From assembly GCA_030678995.1 (NCBI GenBank), contig JAUXTQ010000060.1:124001-188000 (forward strand): DNA of 64,000 nucleotides, in the 5' to 3' direction. The stretch is from Caulobacter sp. (GTDB lineage: Bacteria > Pseudomonadota > Alphaproteobacteria > Caulobacterales > Caulobacteraceae). The position numbers and the translations under genes are program-made. Positions 28,478 through 36,698 of the stretch are shown here, piece by piece. Position 1 is the stretch's first letter, and the number at the start of each line of letters is the position of its first letter. Under the pieces are notes generated by a model. The model made no database searches. It was not told the origin of the DNA and saw only the letters and a list, made by a program, of their open reading frames with translations.

Positions 28478-29554
28478 CTATCCGTCCAGCATTCGGCCCA
28501 GCACCCTGGCGGTATAGTCCACCAGCGGGATGACCCGGGCATAGTTGAGGCGGGCCGGCCCGATCACGCCGATCGCGCCCAGCACCTTCTGTCGGCCCGT
28601 CATATAGGGCGCCGCGATCACGGCGGAACCCGAAAGCGAGAAAAGTCGCGTTTCCGCGCCGATGAAAATCCGCACGCCCTGGGCGTCGCGGACCCCGTCG
28701 AGCAAACCGATCAGCTGCTCCTTCTGTTCCAGGTCGTCGAACAGCCGCTGCACCCGGGCCAGATCCCCGGCGGTCGCCGGATCGTTGAGCAGGTTGGCGC
28801 GGCCGCGCACGATCAGGGCCCGCTCGGCGTCCTCGCCCCCGCCCCAGGCGGCCAGGCCGTCCTCCACCAGCCGGGCGGCGGCCTGGTTCAGCTCGCTGCG
28901 CGCCTGCTGCAGTTCGGTGCGAATCTCGGCCTGTGCCTGAACCAGGGTGCGACCACGCAGGCGGGCGGCGAGGAAGTTGGAGGCCTCCTGCAGGGCCGAG
29001 GGCGTCAGGCCGGGGGACAGCCGCATCAGCCGGTTCTCGACCTGGCCGTCCTCGAAGACCATCACCGCCAGGGCCTGGTCGGGCCCCAGCGCGACGAACT
29101 CCACATGCTTGACCCCGGCCTCGCGCACCGGGCTGACGACCATCCCCGCCCCGCCGGCCAGGCCCGACAGGATCGAGCTGGCCTCGTTGAGCGCCTCATC
29201 GAAGTTGCGGCCGTGCACCGACAGCCGGGCGTCGATCTCGCGCCGTTCGCTCTCGCCGACGTCGCCGACCTCCAGCAGGCCGTCGACGAACAGCCGCAGG
29301 CCCGCGTGCGTCGGCATCCGCCCGGCGCTGGTATGGGGCGAGTCCAGCAGGCCCAGCACGGCCAGGTCCTGCATGGTGTTGCGGATCGAGGCCGGCGACA
29401 GCTGCACGCCGCCGCGCGACAGGGTGCGCGAGCCGACCGGCTCGCCGGTTTCCAGATAGCTCTCGACGATCCGCCTGAAGATGTCCCGCGCGCGGTCATC
29501 CAGATCGGTCAGGCTCGGGGTGCGGGACGGCCCGCTGGTAAGAATGGATGACAT
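28478..29554 (-). CDS. hrcA: Heat-inducible transcription repressor HrcA
   Basis: Repressor that binds CIRCE operators and senses free GroEL. The 358-residue protein has an N-terminal winged helix (about 15-90) with [20 protein letters not shown] then [15 protein letters not shown]. The GAF-like domain and the C-terminal [20 protein letters not shown] follow. The start at 29554 is favoured; upstream in-frame sequence to 29620 overlaps the divergent rph promoter. Its expected target, the CIRCE upstream of groES, is at 1624-1650. I see no CIRCE upstream of hrcA itself. Confidence 0.97.
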   Translation of the reverse strand: MSSILTSGPSRTPSLTDLDDRARDIFRRIVESYLETGEPVGSRTLSRGGVQLSPASIRNTMQDLAVLGLLDSPHTSAGRMPTHAGLRLFVDGLLEVGDVGESERREIDARLSVHGRNFDEALNEASSILSGLAGGAGMVVSPVREAGVKHVEFVALGPDQALAVMVFEDGQVENRLMRLSPGLTPSALQEASNFLAARLRGRTLVQAQAEIRTELQQARSELNQAAARLVEDGLAAWGGGEDAERALIVRGRANLLNDPATAGDLARVQRLFDDLEQKEQLIGLLDGVRDAQGVRIFIGAETRLFSLSGSAVIAAPYMTGRQKVLGAIGVIGPARLNYARVIPLVDYTARVLGRMLDG

Positions 29555-29648
29555 GCGACCTGTCTCAGGCCGGTGGACGACCTGTTGGCGACAGGATAAG
29601 CGGCGCCTGCCGGTGCGCAAGCTGTGCGCCGTTCCCGGGGACTATGCC

Positions 29649-30362
29649 ATGCGACCTTCTGAACGTGCTCCCGACCAGATGCGGACCGTGACCCTGGAAA
29701 CCGGGGTCAATCGCTATGCCGAGGGCTCCTGTCTGGTGACCTTCGGCCATACGAAGGTGCTGGTCACCGCCAGCGTCGAGGATGGCGTTCCGGGCTGGAT
29801 GCGCGGCAAGGGCGCCGGCTGGGTCACGGCAGAGTACGGCATGCTACCGCGGGCCACCCACACCCGCGGCCGCCGCGAGGCCGCCCAGGGCAAGCAGTCC
29901 GGGCGCACCCAGGAGATCCAGCGCTTGATCGGCCGCTCCCTGCGGGCGGTGGTCGACATGAGGGCGCTGGGCGAGCGGCAGATCCAGATCGACTGCGACG
30001 TGGTCCAGGCCGACGGCGGCACCCGCACGGCGGCGATCACCGGCGCCTGGGTCGCCCTGCGCCTGGCCACCCGCTACCTACTGGAGGAGGGGGTCATCAA
30101 GACCGACCCGATCCTCGACCAGGTGGCGGCGGTGTCCTGCGGCGTGCATCAGGACACGGCGGTGCTCGATCTCGACTACGAAGAGGATTCCTCGGCCGAG
30201 GCCGACTCCAACTTCGTCCTGACCGGCGCCGGCGACATCGTCGAGATCCAGGCCACCGGCGAAAAGCGTGGCTTCACCCGCGCCGAGTTCGAGGCCCTGT
30301 TCGGCCTGGCCGAAAAGGGCATCGGCGAGCTGTTCGCGTTGCAGCGGGCGGCGGTGGGTTAG
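29649..30362 (+). CDS. rph: Ribonuclease PH
   Basis: Phosphorolytic 3'-5' exoribonuclease trimming tRNA precursors. The 237-residue length equals the family standard. It starts [20 protein letters not shown]; other landmarks are [20 protein letters not shown] and the phosphate-site block [20 protein letters not shown], with the C terminus [18 protein letters not shown]. It is divergent from hrcA-grpE, the usual alphaproteobacterial arrangement, with 94 bases between starts. Confidence 0.97.
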   Translation: MRPSERAPDQMRTVTLETGVNRYAEGSCLVTFGHTKVLVTASVEDGVPGWMRGKGAGWVTAEYGMLPRATHTRGRREAAQGKQSGRTQEIQRLIGRSLRAVVDMRALGERQIQIDCDVVQADGGTRTAAITGAWVALRLATRYLLEEGVIKTDPILDQVAAVSCGVHQDTAVLDLDYEEDSSAEADSNFVLTGAGDIVEIQATGEKRGFTRAEFEALFGLAEKGIGELFALQRAAVG

Positions 30363-30368
30363 TCGATA

Positions 30369-30397
30369 GGGGACACGTACCATCGGTACATGTCCCC
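30369..30397. repeat. REP-like palindrome, family C
   Basis: GGGGACACGTACC, three bases, GGTACATGTCCCC, immediately after rph and touching the stop of the convergent XRE gene. Confidence 0.85.
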
Positions 30398-30648
30398 TAC
30401 GCCCCCGCGTAACCATCCTCATCGTCCTCCAGCTCCATGCCGGGGCCGGGTTCGAAGATGACGATGTCGCCGGGCTGGCACTGCAGCTCGCGGCAGAGGG
30501 CGTCGAGCGTCGAGAAACGCAGGGCGCGGGCCTTGCCGGTCTTGAGGATCGACAGGTTGGCGATGGTCACGCCGACGCGGTCGGCCAGCTCGGTCAGCGA
30601 CATGCGTCGCTCCTGCAGCATGCGGTCGAGAGTGCAGCGAATGGCCAC
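30397..30648 (-). CDS. XRE-family transcriptional regulator (module 2)
   Basis: An 83-residue HTH protein paralogous to the one at 4905-5147. The HTH (residues 15-62) reads MSLTELADRVGVTIANLSIL then KTGKARALRFSTLDALCREL. A strongly acidic tail (EPGPGMELEDDEDGYAGA) ends it. It follows the DUF2975 gene by 16 bases on the same strand, again as an operon partner. The probable operator is the AT-rich inverted repeat near 31604. Both modules share gene order and HTH type but differ widely in sequence. Confidence 0.85.
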   Translation of the reverse strand: MAIRCTLDRMLQERRMSLTELADRVGVTIANLSILKTGKARALRFSTLDALCRELQCQPGDIVIFEPGPGMELEDDEDGYAGA

Positions 30649-30664
30649 GAAACGCTCCTGATCC

Positions 30665-31195
30665 CTAGATCGTCAGTTCGGCTTCGTTGCGCAGGCGGGC
30701 GCCCTCGCGGAACACCTCCGCCAGCACGAAGATGACCAGAACGGCGAACCAGGCGGTTATGTTCAGTCCGTCGTTGGCCCGGCCGGACTCGGCGCCCAGC
30801 TGGGACATGGTCGTGGCGAAGATGTGCCGCGCAACCTCCATGCCCGCCAGGACGAAGCCGATCAGCCGGAGGCGGCGGATATTCTCGGGATGGAAGGGAT
30901 CGCCCGCCGTCAGGGTGGCGAACACCCGGCGCAGCTGGCCGACGATGGCCAGCAGACAGGCCAGATACAGGTCGGCGTAGATCAGGCCGGCGGCGAACAC
31001 CGGACCCTTGGCGACGATCTGGCCGGCGCCGGTGCTGACGCTGAGCTTGGCCAGGAAATCGGGATTGAAGCTGAGCAGCAGTCCGGCGACGGACAGGATC
31101 AACAGGCCACCAAGCGCGACCAGCAGGATGTAATAGAACACATCCAGGATGATCTTCAGGAAGCTCGAAACCGAGCCTGGCCCCAAGGCGCGCAT
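30665..31195 (-). CDS. DUF2975 family membrane protein (module 2)
   Basis: A 176-residue integral membrane protein with four helices (about residues 12-38, 63-88, 108-128 and 143-163). The DUF2975 hallmark DPFHPENIRRLRLIGFVLAG precedes the third helix. It is encoded directly upstream of its XRE partner. Upstream in the same direction, after 170 bases, lies a 38-codon membrane peptide gene that may share the promoter. Function unknown; the membrane protein could control activity of the regulator, but that is speculation. Confidence 0.85.
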   Translation of the reverse strand: MRALGPGSVSSFLKIILDVFYYILLVALGGLLILSVAGLLLSFNPDFLAKLSVSTGAGQIVAKGPVFAAGLIYADLYLACLLAIVGQLRRVFATLTAGDPFHPENIRRLRLIGFVLAGMEVARHIFATTMSQLGAESGRANDGLNITAWFAVLVIFVLAEVFREGARLRNEAELTI

Positions 31196-31365
31196 GGCGC
31201 ATCCCCCACACTGTCTTTCCGGCTCAGAAGTCCGGATCCCCGCCGACCGCTTCTAACCCGGGGCTCGCCTCGCCGAACGGATGCGCAGCGCATCGGTTGG
31301 GAGAGGCGAGCCGCGGAGCGGCCGGCGAGGATGCCCTGATCGGGGCCCTCATAAAAGGGCGCCCG

Positions 31366-31482
31366 TCAGATCGAGTTGGAGACGAAGAGCACCGCCGCGA
31401 CCGGCAGAGCGGCCAGCAGGGCGGCGTTGACCAGGGTCATCGCGATCCTGTCGACCAGGTTCGTCATTTTTTGCGCGGACAT
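31366..31482 (-). CDS. 38-residue single-helix membrane peptide
   Basis: A small gene with an excellent ribosome-binding site (AAAGGAGGGACTC before ATG). The peptide starts MSAQKMTNLVDRIAMTLVNA and continues ALLAALPVAAVLFVSNSI, giving one hydrophobic helix from about residue 14 to 34. It is encoded upstream of, and codirectional with, the DUF2975/XRE module 2, and 120 bases downstream of an AT-rich inverted repeat. The Shine-Dalgarno sequence and codon choice support it being translated. It may be an accessory of the module. Confidence 0.7.
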   Translation of the reverse strand: MSAQKMTNLVDRIAMTLVNAALLAALPVAAVLFVSNSI

Positions 31483-31595
31483 GAGTCCCTCCTTTATGTT
31501 GCAGTGCAATACGAATGTGGACCCCTCCACATCCGGCGGCCGGTGTTTGTCTCCGTCCGCATCCCCAAACTAGGGATTTGCCGTTCTTCGATCAA

Positions 31596-31640
31596 GGAAA
31601 TTATCGATAAACGATATTAAACTTGCGTAACATCATTACG
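31596..31640. promoter_or_regulatory. AT-rich inverted repeats, likely control region of module 2
   Basis: TATCG-ATAAA-CGATA (31602-31616, within AATTATCGATAAACGATATT) is an inverted repeat upstream of the small peptide gene. A second inverted repeat, GCGTAA-N5-TTACGC, follows at 31624-31640. Similar AT-rich sequence with TTTATC lies ahead of module 1. An operator for the XRE regulator is inferred. Confidence 0.5.
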
Positions 31641-31724
31641 CGACCGTAATGCAGTGCAGCATAAAAGCGCCGCTTGCGCCGACACCGCTTGCGGGCGAGG
31701 AAGGTCGGCGCGAAAGGACATCCC

Positions 31725-32324
31725 ATGCCGCTGATCCTCCAGCCCGGAACCACCCTGGTCGCCGCCACCCACAATCCCGGCAAGGCGAAGGAGCTGGTCG
31801 CCCTGCTCGACGGGCGGTTCACCATCCTGTCGGCCGGCGAGCTGGGCGTGCCAGAGCCGGACGAGACCGAGACGACCTTCGTCGGCAACGCCCTGCTCAA
31901 GGCCCGCCATGCCGCCCATCTGAGCGGCCGCATCGCGCTGGCCGACGACTCGGGCCTGTCGGTAACCGCCCTGGACGGCGGGCCGGGCATCTTCTCCGCC
32001 CGCTGGGCCGGCCCCTCGAGGGACTTCTACGCCGCCATGGCCAAGGTCGAGGAGCGGCTGATCGAGACCGGCTCGGACGACCGCTCGGCCTGGTTCACCA
32101 GCGCCCTGGCCGTGGCCTGGCCGGACGGTCCCGCCGTGGTGGTCGAGGGCCGGGTGGACGGGGAGCTGACCTTCCCGCCGCGCGGCGACCGGGGCTTCGG
32201 TTACGACCCGATCTTCATCCCCGCCGGCCACGGCCTGACCTTCGGCGAGATGGACCCGGCGCAGAAGGACGCCCTCAGCCACCGCGCCCGGGCGTTCGAG
32301 ATGCTCAAGGCCGCCCTGTTTTGA
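31725..32324 (+). CDS. rdgB: XTP/dITP pyrophosphatase (RdgB/HAM1 family)
   Basis: House-cleaning enzyme hydrolysing dITP, ITP and XTP to monophosphates. A 199-residue protein with the nucleotide-binding AATHNPGKAKEL, the catalytic ALADDSGLSVTALDGGPGIF, and DRGFGYDPIFIPAGHGLTF then SHRARAFEML at the C terminus. The ATG at 31725 fits the family; the longer reading from 31674 adds non-conserved residues. Its stop overlaps the TTG start of hemW (TTGA), so the two are coupled. In alphaproteobacteria the order rph-rdgB-hemW is common; here a DUF2975/XRE module sits between rph and rdgB. Confidence 0.96.
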   Translation: MPLILQPGTTLVAATHNPGKAKELVALLDGRFTILSAGELGVPEPDETETTFVGNALLKARHAAHLSGRIALADDSGLSVTALDGGPGIFSARWAGPSRDFYAAMAKVEERLIETGSDDRSAWFTSALAVAWPDGPAVVVEGRVDGELTFPPRGDRGFGYDPIFIPAGHGLTFGEMDPAQKDALSHRARAFEMLKAALF

Positions 32325-33472
32325 CCGACCCCCGGCCGCTGGGTGTTTACGTCCACTGGCCCTACTGCGCGAAGATCTGTCCCTACTGCGACTTCAACGT
32401 CGTCCGCGACCGAAAGCAGGCCGAGCAGGCGCAGCTGGCCGCCGCCATCCTCGCCGACCTGACGGCCCAGCGGGCCCTGACCGGGCCCCGGCGGCTGGTC
32501 TCGGTGTTCCTCGGCGGCGGCACGCCCTCGCTGATGGACCCGGCCTGGGCGGCGGAGATTGTCGCTGCCGCCCGGCGGCTGTGGGACCCCGCGCCCGATC
32601 TGGAGGTCAGCCTGGAGGCCAATCCCACCGACGCCGAGGCCGGCCGGTTCGCCGCCTTTGCCGACGCCGGGGTGACCCGGCTTTCGCTGGGCCTGCAATC
32701 CTTCGACGACGAGGCGCTGAAGTTCCTTGGCCGCAATCACGACAGCGCCGAGGCGCGCCGGGCGGCGGCGCTGGCGGCGAAGGTCTTCCCGCGCCTGTCG
32801 GTCGACATGATCTACGCCCTGCCGGGCCAGACCATCGCCGCCTGGCGTGAGCAGCTGGCCGCCGCCATCGCCCTGGGCGCCGAGCACGTGTCGCCCTACC
32901 AGCTGACCATCGAGGCGGGGACGGCTTTCGACCGGGCGGTGGGCCGGGGCCTGTTCCGACCGCTGGACGACGAGGCCGGCGCCGCCCTCTATGAAACCAC
33001 CCAGACGGTGCTGCAGGCCGCCGGGTTCGAGGCCTACGAGGTCTCCAATCACGCCCGCGGCGAGGCGGCCCGCTCGCGGCACAACCTCGTCTACTGGCGC
33101 GGCCAGGACTATGTCGGCGTCGGGCCGGGCGCGCACGGGCGGCTGACGCTGGATGGCGCGCGGACGGCGACCGAAGCCGCTCACCGGGTGGGGGACTACA
33201 TCCGCAATGTCGCCGAGACCGGCCTCGGCTTCCGCGAGCCGGAGGCGCTGTCGCCGGTCGAGACGGCGGAGGAGCGCCTGCTGATGGGTCTGCGGACGAA
33301 TGAAGGCGTGGGCTTCGACGAGCTGGCGGCGCTGGGGCTTACGGCCGCACATCCGGTGGTGGCGGGCCTGGTCGGCGAGGGCTTGCTGGCGGCCGATCCG
33401 TCCCGGCTGAGGGCCACCCGCGCCGGCCGGCTGGTGCTCGACGGCGTGACGCGGGATTTGATCGTCCGCTGA
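32321..33472 (+). CDS. hemW: Radical SAM protein HemW (coproporphyrinogen oxidase-like)
   Basis: Heme-binding radical SAM protein thought to insert heme, formerly annotated as oxygen-independent coproporphyrinogen III oxidase. The 383 residues open with GVYVHWPYCAKICPYCDFNV, carrying the CX3CX2C iron-sulfur site. FLGGGTPSLM, SLEANPTDAE and YALPGQTIAAWREQL are family blocks. The C-terminal domain has SNHARGEAARSRHNLVYWRG. No ATG is available; TTG at 32321 overlapping the rdgB stop is the best start. The absence of a fourth cysteine in the site favours HemW over HemN. Confidence 0.93.
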   Translation: MTDPRPLGVYVHWPYCAKICPYCDFNVVRDRKQAEQAQLAAAILADLTAQRALTGPRRLVSVFLGGGTPSLMDPAWAAEIVAAARRLWDPAPDLEVSLEANPTDAEAGRFAAFADAGVTRLSLGLQSFDDEALKFLGRNHDSAEARRAAALAAKVFPRLSVDMIYALPGQTIAAWREQLAAAIALGAEHVSPYQLTIEAGTAFDRAVGRGLFRPLDDEAGAALYETTQTVLQAAGFEAYEVSNHARGEAARSRHNLVYWRGQDYVGVGPGAHGRLTLDGARTATEAAHRVGDYIRNVAETGLGFREPEALSPVETAEERLLMGLRTNEGVGFDELAALGLTAAHPVVAGLVGEGLLAADPSRLRATRAGRLVLDGVTRDLIVR

Positions 33473-33473
33473 C

Positions 33474-33551
33474 GGGGACATGCACTTCAGTGCGTGTCCC
33501 CATTCGCTTCGAAGCTGCTGGGGACACGTACCGAAGGCGGTACATGTCCCC
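33474..33551. repeat. Adjacent REP-like palindromes, families D and C
   Basis: A family-D copy (33474-33501) and a family-C copy (33520-33551) lie 18 bases apart between the convergent hemW and mmsA genes. Confidence 0.85.
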
Positions 33552-33557
33552 GACCGG

Positions 33558-35054
33558 CTATTTCATCGTCGGAATAACGAAGCTCGAGTCGGCGGCCTCA
33601 CCTTCCGGCCAGCGGGCGGTGATCGTCTTGACCTTGGTCCAGAACTTCACCCCTTCCATGCCGTGCTGGTTGGTGTCGCCAAAGGCGCTGCGTTTCCAGC
33701 CGCCGAAGGTGTGGTAGGCGACCGGTACCGGGATCGGCACATTGATGCCGACCATGCCGACCTGAACGCGGGATGCGAACTCGCGGGCGGCGCGGCCGCT
33801 GCGGGTGAAGATGGCCACGCCGTTGCCGTACTGGTGCTTGCTCGGCAGATCGACCGCCTCCTCGAAGGTCTCGGCCCGGACCATCTGCAGCACCGGGCCG
33901 AAGATCTCCTCGTGATAGGTCTTCATCCCCGGCTTCACGCCGTCGAAGAAGCTGGGGCCGATGAAGAAGCCCTGCTCGTAGCCCTGCAGCTTGAAGCCCC
34001 GGCCGTCGACGACCAGCTCGGCGCCTTCGTCCTGACCGATCTGGATGTAGTCGGCGATCTTCTGGCGGTGGGCGGCGGAGACGACGGGGCCGTACTGGGC
34101 GTCCGTATCGTTGGAGAGACCCACCTTGAGGGTGTCGATCTCGGCGATCATCCGCTCGCGCAGCTCATCGGCGGTCTTCTTGCCGACCGGCACGACGACC
34201 GGCAGCGCCATGCAGCGCTCGCCGGCCGAGCCGAAAGCCGCGCCCGACAGGTCCCTGACCACCTGGTCCATGTCCGCGTCGGGCATGACGATGCCGTGGT
34301 TCTTGGCCCCGCCCATAGCCTGGACCCGCTTGTTGTGCAGCGTCCCCTGCGAATAGACGTAGTGGGCGATATCCGAGCTGCCGACGAAGCTGACGGCCTT
34401 GATGTCCGGGTGCTGCAGGATGGCGTCGACGCAGACCTTGTCGCCATGGACGCAGTTGAGCACCCCGGCCGGCGCCCCGGCCTCCATCATCAGCTCGGCC
34501 AGGCGCACCGGCACCGACGGGTCCTTCTCCGACGGCTTGAGGATGAAGGTGTTGCCCACCGCGATGGCCACGCCGAACATCCACATCGGGATCATGGCGG
34601 GGAAGTTGAACGGGGTGATCCCGGCGACCACGCCCAGCGGCTGGCGCATCGAATAGACGTCGATGCCCGGGCCCGCGCCCTCGGTGTACTCGCCCTTGAG
34701 CACATGGGGGATGCCGCAGGCGAACTCGATCACCTCCAGCCCGCGCTGGATGTCGCCCTTGCTGTCGGCGACGACCTTGCCGTGCTCGGCCGACAGCATC
34801 TCGGCCAGGTCCTGCATGTTGGCCTCGACCAGCCGCTTGAACTCGAACATCACCCGCGCGCGGCGCTGGGGATTGGTCGCCGACCAGGCGGGGAAGGCCG
34901 CCAGGGCCGCAGCCACCGCCACATCAAGCTCACCCGCCGTGGCCAGCTGCACCCGGGCCTGAACCTCGCCGGTGTTGGGGTTGAACACGTCGCCGAAGCG
35001 CCCCGAGGCGCCTTCGAAGGCCGAGCCGTTCACAAAATGGCGGATTTCCCGCAT
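33558..35054 (-). CDS. mmsA: Methylmalonate-semialdehyde dehydrogenase (acylating)
   Basis: CoA-dependent aldehyde dehydrogenase of valine and inositol catabolism, converting methylmalonate semialdehyde to propionyl-CoA. The 498-residue length is standard. Landmarks are FNFPAMIPMWMFGVAIAVGN, KPSEKDPSVPVRLAELMMEA, the glycine motif SFVGSSDIAHYVYSQGT and the catalytic cysteine in AGERCMALPV. These distinguish MmsA from NAD(P)-only ALDHs. It is divergent from an acyltransferase gene with 101 bases between. No neighbouring valine-degradation genes are seen. Confidence 0.95.
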   Translation of the reverse strand: MREIRHFVNGSAFEGASGRFGDVFNPNTGEVQARVQLATAGELDVAVAAALAAFPAWSATNPQRRARVMFEFKRLVEANMQDLAEMLSAEHGKVVADSKGDIQRGLEVIEFACGIPHVLKGEYTEGAGPGIDVYSMRQPLGVVAGITPFNFPAMIPMWMFGVAIAVGNTFILKPSEKDPSVPVRLAELMMEAGAPAGVLNCVHGDKVCVDAILQHPDIKAVSFVGSSDIAHYVYSQGTLHNKRVQAMGGAKNHGIVMPDADMDQVVRDLSGAAFGSAGERCMALPVVVPVGKKTADELRERMIAEIDTLKVGLSNDTDAQYGPVVSAAHRQKIADYIQIGQDEGAELVVDGRGFKLQGYEQGFFIGPSFFDGVKPGMKTYHEEIFGPVLQMVRAETFEEAVDLPSKHQYGNGVAIFTRSGRAAREFASRVQVGMVGINVPIPVPVAYHTFGGWKRSAFGDTNQHGMEGVKFWTKVKTITARWPEGEAADSSFVIPTMK

Positions 35055-35155
35055 GGCGTTCTCCCGGAGGCGCGTTGAGGCGGGCGTTTTATGCCGTCCA
35101 GTTCCTTGGGGCTAGGCCGGATTGCGCATTGAATCAGGGCCGATAGAGTCCCGCC

Positions 35156-36034
35156 ATGGCCGACGACGCGACCACCCGCCCTGCTGAGACCGCCGCCACA
35201 TCGACGGGGCATATCGTCGATGTGCTGATCGAGGAGCGGGCGCCCAAACTCTCGCGGTCGGCCGCCTGGCCGCTGGTCCGGCCGCTGCTCTACCGGCTGC
35301 TGGACTACCGCAAGGCCCGGACCATGGCCGACGCCATCGCGCCGATGGGCGGCAAGGCGGCGCTGGAGTTCGTCTCCGCCCTGCTGGCCATCGACGTGGC
35401 GGTCGACGGGCTGGAGAATCTCCCCCGCGATGGGCGGCTGATCATCGTCGGCAACCACCCCACCGGGATCGCCGACGGGGTGGCGGTCTACGACGCCCTG
35501 AAGGCGGCGCGGCCGGATATCATCTTCTACGCCAATTCCGACGCCCACCGGGTCTGTCCCGGGTTCGACGAGACCCTGATCCCGGTGGAGTGGGTCGCCG
35601 CCAAGCGCACCCGCGACCGCACCCGCCTGACCCTGGCCATGACCAAGGATGTCATGCAGGCCGAGCGGGCGCTGATGGTCTTCCCGGCCGGCAAGCTGGC
35701 CCGGCGCGGCCCGGACGGGGTGCTGTCGGACCCGGTCTGGATGCCGACGGCCATGTCGGTGGCGGCCCGCTACGGCGCGCCGGTGGTGCCCGTGCACGTG
35801 GCCGGTCCCTGGGCGACCCTGTTCCACTTCTTCGACCGCTTCTCGCCGGAACTGCGCGACATCACCCTGTTCCACGAGCTGCTGAACAAGACCGGCAGCC
35901 GGTTCCACGTCACGATCGGTCGTCCCATCCCGCCGGGCGCGCTGGATCCCGACGCCGCCGTCGCCAGCGCCGCGATCAAGGCCTATGTGGAGACGGTGCT
36001 GCCGAATGTTCCCGACGCGCCTTTCCCGAGCTGA
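35156..36034 (+). CDS. PlsC-like lysophospholipid acyltransferase
   Basis: A 292-residue acyltransferase of the 1-acylglycerol-3-phosphate/ornithine-lipid type. The acyl-transfer motif NHPTGIADG (about residue 100) is followed by a FPAGKLARRGPDG motif and PVVPVHVAGPWATLFHFF. No strong transmembrane helix is visible, as in hemolysin-family acyltransferases related to OlsA. The acyl acceptor is unknown. It lies upstream of the tsaE operon but is separated by a family-B repeat pair, so is probably independent. Confidence 0.82.
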   Translation: MADDATTRPAETAATSTGHIVDVLIEERAPKLSRSAAWPLVRPLLYRLLDYRKARTMADAIAPMGGKAALEFVSALLAIDVAVDGLENLPRDGRLIIVGNHPTGIADGVAVYDALKAARPDIIFYANSDAHRVCPGFDETLIPVEWVAAKRTRDRTRLTLAMTKDVMQAERALMVFPAGKLARRGPDGVLSDPVWMPTAMSVAARYGAPVVPVHVAGPWATLFHFFDRFSPELRDITLFHELLNKTGSRFHVTIGRPIPPGALDPDAAVASAAIKAYVETVLPNVPDAPFPS

Positions 36035-36049
36035 TCTCATTTTTTCTCC

Positions 36050-36178
36050 CGTCATGGCCCGACTCGTTCGGGCCACCCAGGCGTGGTGAGCGGGCGGATT
36101 GAACGCGGTCGGTGAGGCCAGGGAATATCGGCTTCTCTCGTGTTCATGGGTGGCCCGAACACGTCGGGCCGTGACGGA
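36050..36178. repeat. Inverted pair of family-B palindromes
   Basis: Copies at 36050-36080 and, inverted, 36143-36178, filling the space between the acyltransferase and tsaE. Confidence 0.85.
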
Positions 36179-36224
36179 GGTGGTGTGGGTTCTTAAGGTG
36201 TCGCCACGATGGCCTTCTGCCCGT

Positions 36225-36698
36225 ATGTCGAAGGGCATGACCCCGCCCGTTTCAATCGACCTCGCGGACGAGGCCGCCACGGCGCGGCTGGGCGCGGCCC
36301 TGGCCGGCGCGCTGCGGTCCGGGGAGGCCCTCTGTCTGGAAGGCCCCCTGGGCGCCGGCAAGTCGACGCTGGCCCGGGCGCTGGTGCGGGTCCTGACCAC
36401 GCCGGACGAGGACGTGCCCAGCCCGACCTTCACCCTGGTGCAGTTCTACGAGACGGCGGCCTTTCCGCTGGCCCATTTCGATCTCTACCGCCTGACCAGT
36501 CCTGACGAGGCGTTCGAGATCGGCCTGGACGAGGCGCTGGACGAGGGGGCGGTCCTGATCGAATGGCCCCAGAGGCTGGAGGGACGACTGCCCCCCGACC
36601 GACTCGATATAGAGATCAGCATCGAGGACGGGGGCGAGACGCGCCGCGCGCGGCTGACCCCTCACGGCGCATGGAAGGGACGGACGCTTGAGTTCTGA
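36225..36698 (+). CDS. tsaE: tRNA threonylcarbamoyladenosine biosynthesis ATPase TsaE
   Basis: ATPase partner of TsaB/TsaD in t6A37 synthesis on tRNAs. About 157 residues. Walker A is LEGPLGAGKSTLARALV, then the conserved VPSPTFTLVQFYE and HFDLYRL, and LIEWPQRLEG near the end. Start candidates are ATGs at 36225 and 36237; the first is taken. It opens a run of overlapping genes: its stop overlaps the TTG start of amgK by 11 bases. The t6A synthase TsaC is also in this window at 59055. Confidence 0.93.
   Translation: MSKGMTPPVSIDLADEAATARLGAALAGALRSGEALCLEGPLGAGKSTLARALVRVLTTPDEDVPSPTFTLVQFYETAAFPLAHFDLYRLTSPDEAFEIGLDEALDEGAVLIEWPQRLEGRLPPDRLDIEISIEDGGETRRARLTPHGAWKGRTLEF

Noticed and set aside
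36099..36698. Longer tsaE reading starting at 36099
   Set aside because: The extra residues are encoded by a family-B repeat copy and lack conservation; the P-loop ATPase begins later.
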